Shown here: positions 5,417 to 10,709 of the stretch, in pieces | Layout: the number at the start of each line of letters is the position of its first letter | Position numbering within the stretch: the first letter of the stretch is position 1 | Assembly: GCA_016840945.1 (NCBI GenBank) | Contig: JAEORJ010000189.1 | Coordinates: forward strand, 1-10,709 | Direction of reading: 5' to 3' | Length of the DNA: 10,709 bases | Source of the DNA: Candidatus Gerdarchaeota archaeon | GTDB taxonomy: Archaea; Asgardarchaeota; Heimdallarchaeia; JABLTI01 | The notes under the pieces: model-generated | Seen by the model: only the letters and a program-made list of their open reading frames with translations | Told to the model about the DNA's origin: nothing | Databases searched by the model: none | Program-made: the position numbers and the translations under genes

Positions 5417-6754
5417 ATGTTAAATGAAACTGATTCTTTTTTTAGATTCTTTATAGGTTGTAAAAAAAGATTCAAATGTTATTCTAAAGACCAAATTGCC
5501 AAATATCAGTTAGCTAATGCTAAAGAAATTGTTCAATATGCTTCTGACAATGCACCATTCTTTAACAAATACTATCAAGAAGTTGACAAACATGATGTGT
5601 GGAATTTACCTATTATAACCAAGAAAATAATGATGGACAATTTTAGTGATTATAACAGTATAGGACTGAAGAAAGAAGAGCTATTAGAATTTACAGCAAA
5701 AGTGGAACGAGAACAAAGTTACGATTTACGATTTAAGGGTTATAATGTAGCTATGTCTTCAGGTACAAGTGGTAATAAAGGCTTAGTTCTAACCAGCCCC
5801 GCTGAAGAGAAATATTTACAAGCAGCTTTTTTTGCGCGATTCAGTTTTCCTCATATTGTTAGAATAAAATGGGCCTTTATGTTAAGGATAACTACACCTG
5901 CCTTTCAAGTTAGCAAGTTTGGTCAAAGATTAACTCACATAAATCTACAACTTACATTAGAGAAAATTAGAGAAAGGTTACAAAAATTCCAACCCAATAT
6001 ATTATCAGCTCCTCCTTCAATGTTGAAAATTCTAGCAAAAGAAATTCAAGAAAATAGACTAGATATTAAACCCAAAAGAGTAGTCTCATATGCGGAAGTA
6101 TTAGAACCTGATATTAAGAAAGAGCTAGAAGATGTGTTTAGAACACCCATACACCAGATATATCAAGGAAGTGAAGGGTCGATAGGACTAACTTGTAAAC
6201 ATGGTTCTCTTCATGTAAATGAAGATTTAGTCAAATTACAATTATATAATAAAGATGGTTCTGAAACAGAACCAGGGAATCCTTGTTTTGAATCAATAGT
6301 TACAGATTTGCATAAAAAATCTCAACCTATTATTAGATTCAAATTAAATGATATTTTAACGATTTCACCTGATGAATGTCAATGTGGTTCATCCTTTAGA
6401 GTGATAGAACAAATATTAGGACGAGCTGATGATCTTTTTTGGGGGGAAAGAGTAGATATTAATGAACTTCAATATATCTTTCCAGATTATATTCGAAGAG
6501 CTATTATTTCGAGTTCAGAAACAATTGAAGAATATCAAGCTCTACAAAAGAGCCCTCTAAAAATAATTATAAGATTGGTGCTTAACAGTCAAGATAATAA
6601 AGAATTACTTATAGTGAATTTACAAGAAAGCATAGGCAGGGTATTTTCTAATTACTCCTGCAAAAAACCTGATGTAGAAGTAAGATTTGAACAACCAATT
6701 AAAAATCCTCATTCAAATAAATTAATTCGTATTCAAAGGGATTTTAAGGTTTAA
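5417..6754 (+). CDS. CapK / phenylacetate-CoA ligase / F390-synthetase-like adenylate-forming enzyme
   Basis: ANL-superfamily enzyme that should activate a carboxylic acid with ATP to an acyl-adenylate, probably in the cytosol. The 445 residues are the usual length for the CapK/PaaK branch. Visible in order: N-terminal 'AKYQLANAKEIVQYASDNAPFF' type helices with 'LPIITKK' (64-70), the ATP loop S-S-G-T-S-G-N-K-G (114-122), 'APPSML' (198-203) and 'VVSYAEVLEPDIKKELE', the nucleotide-binding Y-Q-G-S-E-G (249-254), R-F-K-L-N-D (307-312), C-Q-C-G (321-324) after an earlier C260, as seen in metal-binding CapK/PaaK relatives, and G-R-A-D-D (335-339) at the hinge to the C-terminal domain. The C-terminal 'HSNKLIRIQR' (432-441) may carry the domain's lysine. 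The substrate cannot be read from sequence. Relatives act on phenylacetate, coenzyme F420 (F390 synthetase) or polysaccharide/lipid precursors. ATG 5417 is preceded by a weak AGGA (5401-5404). It may be co-transcribed with the DegV gene, which would suggest a shared acid substrate. Confidence 0.8.
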   Translation: MLNETDSFFRFFIGCKKRFKCYSKDQIAKYQLANAKEIVQYASDNAPFFNKYYQEVDKHDVWNLPIITKKIMMDNFSDYNSIGLKKEELLEFTAKVEREQSYDLRFKGYNVAMSSGTSGNKGLVLTSPAEEKYLQAAFFARFSFPHIVRIKWAFMLRITTPAFQVSKFGQRLTHINLQLTLEKIRERLQKFQPNILSAPPSMLKILAKEIQENRLDIKPKRVVSYAEVLEPDIKKELEDVFRTPIHQIYQGSEGSIGLTCKHGSLHVNEDLVKLQLYNKDGSETEPGNPCFESIVTDLHKKSQPIIRFKLNDILTISPDECQCGSSFRVIEQILGRADDLFWGERVDINELQYIFPDYIRRAIISSSETIEEYQALQKSPLKIIIRLVLNSQDNKELLIVNLQESIGRVFSNYSCKKPDVEVRFEQPIKNPHSNKLIRIQRDFKV

Positions 6755-6763
6755 TTTTTCAAT

Positions 6764-6784
6764 GTGATTGTTATAAAAAATCAC
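6764..6784 (+). terminator. Short stem-loop after the adenylate-forming gene
   Basis: GTGATT (6764-6769) and AATCAC (6779-6784) pair across a 9-nt A/T-rich loop, starting 9 nt after the stop codon. It may mark the 3' end of the DegV/adenylate-forming transcript. There is no downstream T-run, so the terminator call is weak. Confidence 0.3.
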
Positions 6785-6845
6785 CAAATATCTGAATTTC
6801 ATCAAAATTAACCGAAATATTGAATAAGAATAGATTGTTAAAATA

Positions 6846-6914
6846 AGAAGAGTAATTGAAAAAATGCTATCGTAAAAAAAGAGAGAGTGATAGCATTCTT
6901 TCAATTATTTCTTT
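6846..6914. repeat. Long imperfect inverted repeat (19-bp core hairpin)
   Basis: The core arms 6853-6871 and 6889-6907 pair at 18 of 19 positions around a 17-nt purine-rich loop. The single mismatch (A6862 with C6898) becomes a G-U pair if transcribed from the minus strand. On the plus strand two G-U pairs extend the outer stem to 6850/6910, with weaker pairing to 6846/6914. It lies between convergent genes, so it could be a bidirectional terminator, an mRNA 3'-end stabiliser or a small relic mobile repeat. Confidence 0.6.
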
Positions 6915-7087
6915 CATATATTTTTAGCAAGGTTTCTGAAAGTGGTATCATAATAATATGTGAGATTATGATTATTACAAGAACATCGTAATACCGCACT
7001 TTGTTTTGCGAATCCCAATTTATTTACCCAATAAGCAATATATCGCATCATATTTATAAATTCTCGTATAAGTTAGAAATTATTCTT

Positions 7088-7094
7088 AAAAAAA
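7088..7094 (-). terminator. T7 tract after the zinc-ribbon membrane gene
   Basis: Seven consecutive T on the minus strand begin 31 nt after the stop at 7126, preceded by another T5 about 15 nt nearer the gene. This fits the archaeal T-tract type of terminator. Confidence 0.4.
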
Positions 7095-7125
7095 TGAGAA
7101 AGAAATGTCCAAAAATACTATGAAG

Positions 7126-7806
7126 CTAAATAAACAATTTTTCTTCTGCATGAGGATTAATCATTAATATTCGTTCATTCAAGGCTTTTTGCCAGTAATA
7201 ATCACATACAAGGAAGTAAATTGAAAATAAAACCGTTGAACTCAGTAAACCTATTCCTACCCAAAATAGAGGATTTGTTGCAAAATTCAAATCAGTATAA
7301 AATATCACCATATAAAGTACATATCCGGTAATTGATAGAAAATACATCATTATGCTTACTACTAATTGCGTATTTGGATTGCTTGGCATGGTATAATTTC
7401 TAATTTGATGTCCTTCTAAATAGTCATATAATCGTTTGTATTTCATATATCTTAAAACCACATAAATAAAAGGAATAAAAATAGATAAAACAACTAAAAC
7501 AATAAGTTTCGTTCGATCACTGTCTAAAATTTGGCCTATTTTATTTGGCTCATAAGCTTTTAAAGATTTTAAGTCTTCAAAATTAAGATATAAATATACG
7601 GCATTGAAAAAACTAATGATTATTGAATAGAGGAACCATAAAAGGTAATTCCTTCTAACAAGTGTAGGCATTATGGTTTCGTATGCAATTCTTGGAGATT
7701 CCATGATTGTTCCTTTTTTTTCATCTGGTTTTAATTCCGCCCCACATTTTGAACAAAAAACATGTTCCTCAGAATTTTGTTCTCCACAATTTGGACAAAA
7801 AATCAT
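7126..7806 (-). CDS. Zinc-ribbon membrane protein with four predicted helices
   Basis: Numbered from the chosen start, the protein has 226 residues. It opens M-I-F-C-P-N-C-G and carries a C4 zinc ribbon (C-P-N-C at 4-7, C-S-K-C at 18-21), the short double-knuckle type found at the N-terminus of many archaeal membrane proteins. A charged linker follows, then hydrophobic segments at about 54-74, 100-118, 145-169 and 179-201, with basic Y-M-K-Y-K-R after the second. The arrangement recalls DUF4234-type proteins, but I cannot assign the family firmly and no function is known to me. Start: ATG 7806 was chosen over an in-frame TTG at 7821, because zinc-ribbon proteins usually start just before the first knuckle and because GGAG (7816-7819) lies 9 nt before that ATG and overlaps the TTG. 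A TATA-like box at 7854-7866 leaves a leader of about 25 nt. Although downstream of the MFS gene on the same strand, it appears to have its own promoter. Confidence 0.75.
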   Translation of the reverse strand: MIFCPNCGEQNSEEHVFCSKCGAELKPDEKKGTIMESPRIAYETIMPTLVRRNYLLWFLYSIIISFFNAVYLYLNFEDLKSLKAYEPNKIGQILDSDRTKLIVLVVLSIFIPFIYVVLRYMKYKRLYDYLEGHQIRNYTMPSNPNTQLVVSIMMYFLSITGYVLYMVIFYTDLNFATNPLFWVGIGLLSSTVLFSIYFLVCDYYWQKALNERILMINPHAEEKLFI

Positions 7807-7853
7807 TTTTGATAACTCCAATCTTCAACGTTTAATGAAATATGTTTTGAAAC

Positions 7854-7866
7854 TATTTAAAATATA
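7854..7866 (-). promoter_or_regulatory. TATA-like element for the zinc-ribbon membrane gene
   Basis: TATATTTTAAATA on the minus strand is centred ~54 nt before ATG 7806. Transcription would start near 7835 and include the GGAG ribosome-binding site at 7816-7819. Confidence 0.4.
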
Positions 7867-7910
7867 CTAAACAAAAGATGTTTTTCTAATTTTACTTCAT
7901 TTTAATCATT

Positions 7911-9245
7911 TTAACCATGACTATCATCAATAAACAGATAACCAATTGAGCTGATTAAACGTATAGCTGCAATGGAACCAAACATGATATACCCCATTTT
8001 ATTATAACCAAGAGCAAGTGTTAAAGCATCAGCAATGATACCTGCAACTAACGATCCAATAAAAGTAACAATTCCCCAAAAGAATTGCATTAATCCAGTA
8101 TAGGTTCCTTTTAAGTCTTCATGAGCAATATTTAGTATATAGGTGTTAATGCCAACAAAAGCTAAACCAACAGGAAAACCGGTTATCACACCTTCTATTA
8201 GTAACCACCACCAAGAATGATAATAAATAGCTAACATCCATAATGGACCAAATATGAACAGTGAAATACGTCCTATTGCGATTAACTTTTTCTGACCAAT
8301 TCTAGCACTAATCTTACCAGCAACAAGTTGTCCTATACCTATGAAAACAGTGAAACTGGCAAAATAAACTGACACTTCCCAAAATTCCATCTCAAGTATT
8401 TTTACTTGAGTCAATGGGTAAAGTGGCCATGATAGAGACATAAACAATCCGTTAATTGAATTAATAATAAGAAATTTCCTGAATGAACGATCTTTTAATG
8501 ATTCTAGAATTTTCGGTAATTTATAACCTTGATTTACCACTTTAGGTTCTTTTAAGAAAAATATTACAATACAACAAATCAGATAATTAAAAGCTGAAAT
8601 GCCAAAAACGATTTTGTATTGTATATCTTCCGGTATATCAATCGACCAACCAAATATTACATGTCCATGATAAACTGTATCAGCAAGATAGAAGACAATT
8701 GTTACAGCAAGCTGTATACCCACAGATAATACTAAACCTAGAGCTGAAATTCGACCAATAAAAAAAGCTCGTTCTTTAACTTTTGTAACATCACCTAACG
8801 AGGCGTTCCACACAGGTGCAATAATACTCACTGAAACTGCTTGCACTATTGACACTATAATTAACATTATTGGTTTGTCAATGAAAAGTAATAAGGTTAT
8901 AATGATAAAATTACCAAGAAATCCGAAGAATAAGAGAATCTTACGTCCCTTCAAATCACTTAATCGGCCAAAAACACCTTGCAATAAACTTACAAGCAAA
9001 TTTCTAATTGATGTTATAACTCCAAGAAGTGTACCTGATAAACCAATGAATGCTGCAAATGGTGGGAAAAAAGTACTAAAAAAAGATTCACCGGTAGAGT
9101 TTGTTATTGAGATAGCTCCATATAATTTTCTATTATTTTTAGGTGGTTCAACTCGTTCTATTTCGGAATCTGATTTTTGATCCAAAGTATTTTCATCCAG
9201 AGCATCATTTTCAAGTTGCGGAACTTTATCAGTAATTTTAACCAT
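7911..9245 (-). CDS. Major facilitator superfamily (MFS) transporter
   Basis: Secondary transporter of 444 residues, normal for the family, in the cytoplasmic membrane. Hydrophobic segments fit twelve helices starting near residue 42. The MFS signature between helices 2 and 3 is clear: G-R-L-S-D-L-K-G-R-K (93-102). The equivalent in the second half, G-K-I-S-A-R-I-G-Q-K-K (310-320), is degenerate. 'RAFFIGRISALGLVLS' (159-174) matches the helix-5 region. The two six-helix halves are joined by a basic loop around 232-256. An acidic ~40-residue tail (many D/E, P-P-K-N-N-R-K) precedes helix 1 and should be cytoplasmic. The substrate cannot be predicted: the sequence most resembles generic drug/metabolite exporter types. 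ATG 9245 has a TATA-like box about 30 nt upstream and no Shine-Dalgarno, again a near-leaderless pattern. A 6-bp inverted repeat (9294-9309) upstream of the TATA box may be an operator. Confidence 0.88.
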   Translation of the reverse strand: MVKITDKVPQLENDALDENTLDQKSDSEIERVEPPKNNRKLYGAISITNSTGESFFSTFFPPFAAFIGLSGTLLGVITSIRNLLVSLLQGVFGRLSDLKGRKILLFFGFLGNFIIITLLLFIDKPIMLIIVSIVQAVSVSIIAPVWNASLGDVTKVKERAFFIGRISALGLVLSVGIQLAVTIVFYLADTVYHGHVIFGWSIDIPEDIQYKIVFGISAFNYLICCIVIFFLKEPKVVNQGYKLPKILESLKDRSFRKFLIINSINGLFMSLSWPLYPLTQVKILEMEFWEVSVYFASFTVFIGIGQLVAGKISARIGQKKLIAIGRISLFIFGPLWMLAIYYHSWWWLLIEGVITGFPVGLAFVGINTYILNIAHEDLKGTYTGLMQFFWGIVTFIGSLVAGIIADALTLALGYNKMGYIMFGSIAAIRLISSIGYLFIDDSHG

Positions 9246-9271
9246 CTTCTGAAATTTAACTAATAATGAAA

Positions 9272-9278
9272 TAATAAA
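9272..9278 (-). promoter_or_regulatory. TATA-like element for the MFS gene
   Basis: TTTATTA on the minus strand, centred about 30 nt before ATG 9245, would give a leader of only a few bases. The box is modest in quality. Confidence 0.35.
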
Positions 9279-9293
9279 GGAATTTTATCAAAA

Positions 9294-9309
9294 ATTCATT
9301 ATTATGAAT
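9294..9309. repeat. Inverted repeat ATTCAT-TATT-ATGAAT upstream of the MFS promoter
   Basis: Perfect 6-bp arms with a 4-bp spacer lie 15 bp upstream of the MFS TATA-like box. A second weaker repeat, ATTGAA-N6-TTCAAT, lies at 9344-9361. Position suits a regulator site, but the arms are short and AT-rich. Confidence 0.3.
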
Positions 9310-9367
9310 ATAAAGATTCTCAAGAAATAATTAAAAAAATTATATTGAACAAACATTCAATTTATGA

Positions 9368-9416
9368 ATTTTGATTTTAAGAGATTACCAATATGATAAT
9401 CTCCTAAAATCAAAAT
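9368..9416 (-). terminator. 20-bp hairpin at the 3' end of the acetyltransferase mRNA
   Basis: Arms 9397-9416 and 9368-9387 pair around a 9-nt loop. Nineteen of twenty positions are Watson-Crick. The remaining one (A9380 with C9404) is a G-U pair only in the minus-strand RNA, so the stem is continuous in the acetyltransferase transcript. The stem starts at the last base of the TGA stop codon. A T7 tract follows on the minus strand at 9333-9339. It is either a terminator or a 3'-end protecting structure. Confidence 0.7.
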
Positions 9417-10486
9417 CAATTTTCAAATAATTTCTGAAGGTGATCAACGGTTATCTGAGCATTAATAGACTCCTTATGCACTTTGAAACCTAAACGATTG
9501 TTAATTGATAGCATTGGAGCATTGGTTGTAGCATTACCTGTGGTGACTATCTTTACTTTGGGGTATCGTTTTTGCACTTCCAATAGCATACTAGCTTTTA
9601 ACCACTTGCCTAATCCACGACCACGATGTTTTTCTTGTACACCAGTCATTAGTTGTGATATTATGGTACCGATATTTGGATTGTATCGCATCTGTGTTAA
9701 ACCCGAGATTTCGCCAGAAGGTTCTTTAGTAACCATTATGAGTTCTTCTCGACCCATATCCTGAAACATTTTTTCGTTATTTCTTTGAATTTCAGGAGTA
9801 ATAATAATTGCACCTATATCTAAACTACCTAATGGTTGTTGATTTATTACTTCTGTAAGTAATTTACAATAACTCTCTATAATATCATCAGGTATTGTAG
9901 AATATATTTCGAGTTTGGTATTTGGTGATCTGGCTTGTCCTTCTTCTTTCCATTGAGCAACCATATCCCAATCTACTTCATCAAAATATAATCGGTTCTC
10001 AACACCAGCTAAAGCAACTTGGGCTCCAATTTTATTTAGAAAAGCCTGACCATCCTCATTATCACTTCCTGTAATGAGAAGTTTCCTATGTTTTTCAATT
10101 GCAAAATCGTAAACCTTTTTCAAAGCTTGCATACCAATACCTTGACGGCGGTAATTTTTCAAAACATATATATCATATTGTACAAGATGCTTCGTTCCTT
10201 CATATGAGGGTGACTTTTCTGTTACAACTGCGCGCATAATCTCACCAATTTGCTTATCTGTTCTATTATCAATAATGTTGGTGAGTATAATTTCCGCTTC
10301 AGGAGTTTGTAAATTGGCTTTAATGCTTTGTTCAGCAGATTCATCACTACTAATAGGATCATCAGGATTTACCTCCATTCTTTGCTTTCTGCGGAATTCA
10401 TGATAGCGTTTCCATTCATCCTCTGTTGCTATTAGAGGATCGAATTTCGTAAATGTTATTGATTCCATGATTGTTTTTTTCATCAT
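9416..10486 (-). CDS. Tandem-domain GNAT N-acetyltransferase
   Basis: Two GNAT folds in one chain, the arrangement of mycothiol synthase MshD and many uncharacterised acetyltransferases. Positions count from ATG 10486 (356 residues). In the N-terminal domain, 'YDIYVLKNYRRQGIG' ends in the acetyl-CoA-binding R-R-Q-G-I-G (113-118), and 'GQAFLNKIGA' is the closing helix. In the C-terminal domain, 'TGVQEKHRGRGLG' gives the second acetyl-CoA loop H-R-G-R-G-L-G (287-293), followed by N-x-x-x-N-x-P-M-L-x-I-N-x-R-L-G-F (318-334), a very standard GNAT ending. Both loops keep the R/Q-x-x-G-x-G/A pattern, so both could bind acetyl-CoA. The substrate is unknown (amine, small molecule or antibiotic-like). 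Start: GTG 10495, ATG 10486, ATG 10483 and ATG 10468 are all in frame. 10486 was preferred because the TATA-like box (10511-10520) would start transcription near 10490, past the GTG. It faces a regulator gene across a palindromic site. Confidence 0.85.
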   Translation of the reverse strand: MMKKTIMESITFTKFDPLIATEDEWKRYHEFRRKQRMEVNPDDPISSDESAEQSIKANLQTPEAEIILTNIIDNRTDKQIGEIMRAVVTEKSPSYEGTKHLVQYDIYVLKNYRRQGIGMQALKKVYDFAIEKHRKLLITGSDNEDGQAFLNKIGAQVALAGVENRLYFDEVDWDMVAQWKEEGQARSPNTKLEIYSTIPDDIIESYCKLLTEVINQQPLGSLDIGAIIITPEIQRNNEKMFQDMGREELIMVTKEPSGEISGLTQMRYNPNIGTIISQLMTGVQEKHRGRGLGKWLKASMLLEVQKRYPKVKIVTTGNATTNAPMLSINNRLGFKVHKESINAQITVDHLQKLFEN

Positions 10487-10510
10487 AAATAACACCGTTA
10501 TTTCTATTTG

Positions 10511-10520
10511 ATTATAATAT
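10511..10520 (-). promoter_or_regulatory. TATA-like element for the acetyltransferase gene
   Basis: ATATTATAAT on the minus strand is centred 29 nt before ATG 10486. Its upstream end overlaps the left arm of the inverted repeat at 10517-10539, so a protein bound there could block TBP/TFB access. Confidence 0.45.
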
Positions 10521-10539
10521 TTCGATTATATCGAAATAT
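10517..10539. promoter_or_regulatory. Operator-like palindrome in the divergent promoter region
   Basis: ATATTTCGAT, then TAT, then ATCGAAATAT: perfect 10-bp arms with a 3-bp spacer. Size and symmetry suit a dimeric winged-helix regulator. It overlaps the acetyltransferase TATA-like box and lies 15 bp upstream of the box of the divergent regulator gene. The C-G steps in each arm make it stand out from its AT-rich surroundings. Confidence 0.6.
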
Positions 10540-10554
10540 ATTCACTACATCAAC

Positions 10555-10566
10555 ATATTTAAATAT
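10555..10566 (+). promoter_or_regulatory. TATA-like element for the winged-helix regulator gene
   Basis: ATATTTAAATAT, itself symmetric, is centred 28 nt before ATG 10588, giving a predicted leaderless transcript. No Shine-Dalgarno sequence precedes the ATG. Confidence 0.45.
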
Positions 10567-10587
10567 TCCCAAATGATAGGTAAATAC

Positions 10588-10709
10588 ATGAAAAGCAAGA
10601 AATTTTTTAAAACACATTCCGAGGATGCCCTTTCACCTGAAGAAATGTTGGATATAATATTAGATCCTGTTAGATCAAAGATTGTTTTTGAAATAGTATT
10701 AAAGGGTGA
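10588..10709 (+). CDS. ArsR-like winged-helix transcriptional regulator (3' end outside window)
   Basis: Forty complete codons from ATG 10588 run off the window edge. After a basic start (M-K-S-K-K-F-F-K) and a polar stretch, 'MLDIILDPVRSKIVFEIVLKG' matches the first helices of ArsR/HTH_20 domains, consensus '...ll.dptRlkIl..L..ge', including the D-P-x-R-x-K-I signature. The recognition helix and any sensor domain are not visible, so ligand and exact family are unknown. Transcription diverges from the acetyltransferase gene, with a 10+10 bp palindrome in between, a common layout for a local regulator that also controls itself. Confidence 0.7.
   Translation, partial: MKSKKFFKTHSEDALSPEEMLDIILDPVRSKIVFEIVLKG

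Larger units (their letters stand above)
6755..7125. other. Non-coding convergent intergenic region
   Basis: These 371 bp lie between two genes that end towards each other. I see no supportable gene: the longest frame (minus strand, 6722-6904) overlaps the adenylate-forming gene and reads as low-complexity I/L/S/Y-rich sequence. The region holds a small stem (6764-6784), a long hairpin (6846-6914), an imperfect pairing region (6939-7002) and a T7 tract for minus-strand transcripts at 7088-7094. Confidence 0.6.

Noticed and set aside
6722..6904. Minus-strand 60-codon frame at the edge of the convergent intergenic region
   Set aside because: Overlaps the end of the adenylate-forming gene and one arm of the long hairpin. 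Hydrophobic low-complexity translation with no ribosome-binding site seen.
8875..9180. Open frame of 101 codons on the plus strand opposite the MFS gene
   Set aside because: Fully antisense to a clear transporter, with K/P/R/S-rich composition and no domain pattern. It is a by-product of the AT-rich coding strand.
10661..10679. Direct repeat TTAGATC-N3-TTAGATC near the right edge
   Set aside because: Short, and explained by codons within the L-D-P-V-R-S motif of the winged helix. No sign of a mobile element or array.
1..10709. tRNA or rRNA genes, CRISPR arrays, insertion sequences, toxin-antitoxin or phage-defence cassette
   Set aside because: No cloverleaf-like sequence, regularly spaced repeats, transposase or nuclease motifs, or terminal repeats with duplications were found on reading both strands.

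Overview
The window is AT-rich DNA that reads as archaeal, most probably from an Asgard (Promethearchaeota; Heimdall- or Loki-like) genome. This is inference. It rests on an Arf-type small GTPase with a very eukaryote-like switch II, TATA-like boxes 25-35 nt upstream of several start codons (a leaderless pattern), a C-terminally anchored surface propeller protein, a zinc-ribbon/DegV fusion and an F390-synthetase/CapK-like adenylate-forming enzyme. No rRNA, tRNA, CRISPR array, transposase or phage gene is visible.

Layout. 1-546 (+): 3' part of a PadR-type regulator. 601-1986 (+): exported repeat protein that parses into seven beta-propeller blades with a C-terminal membrane anchor. 2016-3990 (-): a compact three-gene cassette, transcribed longin-like protein, then Arf-like GTPase, then seven-helix membrane protein. 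3991-4224: divergent promoter region. 4225-6754 (+): zinc-ribbon DegV protein followed by the adenylate-forming enzyme. 6755-7125: non-coding convergent region with a long hairpin. 7126-7806 (-): zinc-ribbon four-helix membrane protein. 7911-9245 (-): MFS transporter. 9416-10486 (-): tandem-GNAT acetyltransferase with a 20-bp hairpin directly after its stop. 10487-10587: divergent promoter region with a 10+10 bp inverted repeat. 10588-10709 (+): start of an ArsR-like winged-helix regulator cut by the window edge.

The most interesting unit is the 2016-3990 cassette. A probable longin-fold protein, a GTPase with all Arf G-boxes, and a 7TM protein with predicted N-out/C-in topology are tightly spaced, and ribosome-binding sites (not new promoters) precede the second and third genes. 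This suggests a membrane receptor or scaffold / small GTPase / longin module. Function is not shown by sequence alone. The DegV and adenylate-forming genes may form a second unit that handles fatty or other carboxylic acids. At the right edge, a symmetric operator-like site lies between the acetyltransferase and the regulator gene, which suggests regulation of one or both by that regulator.
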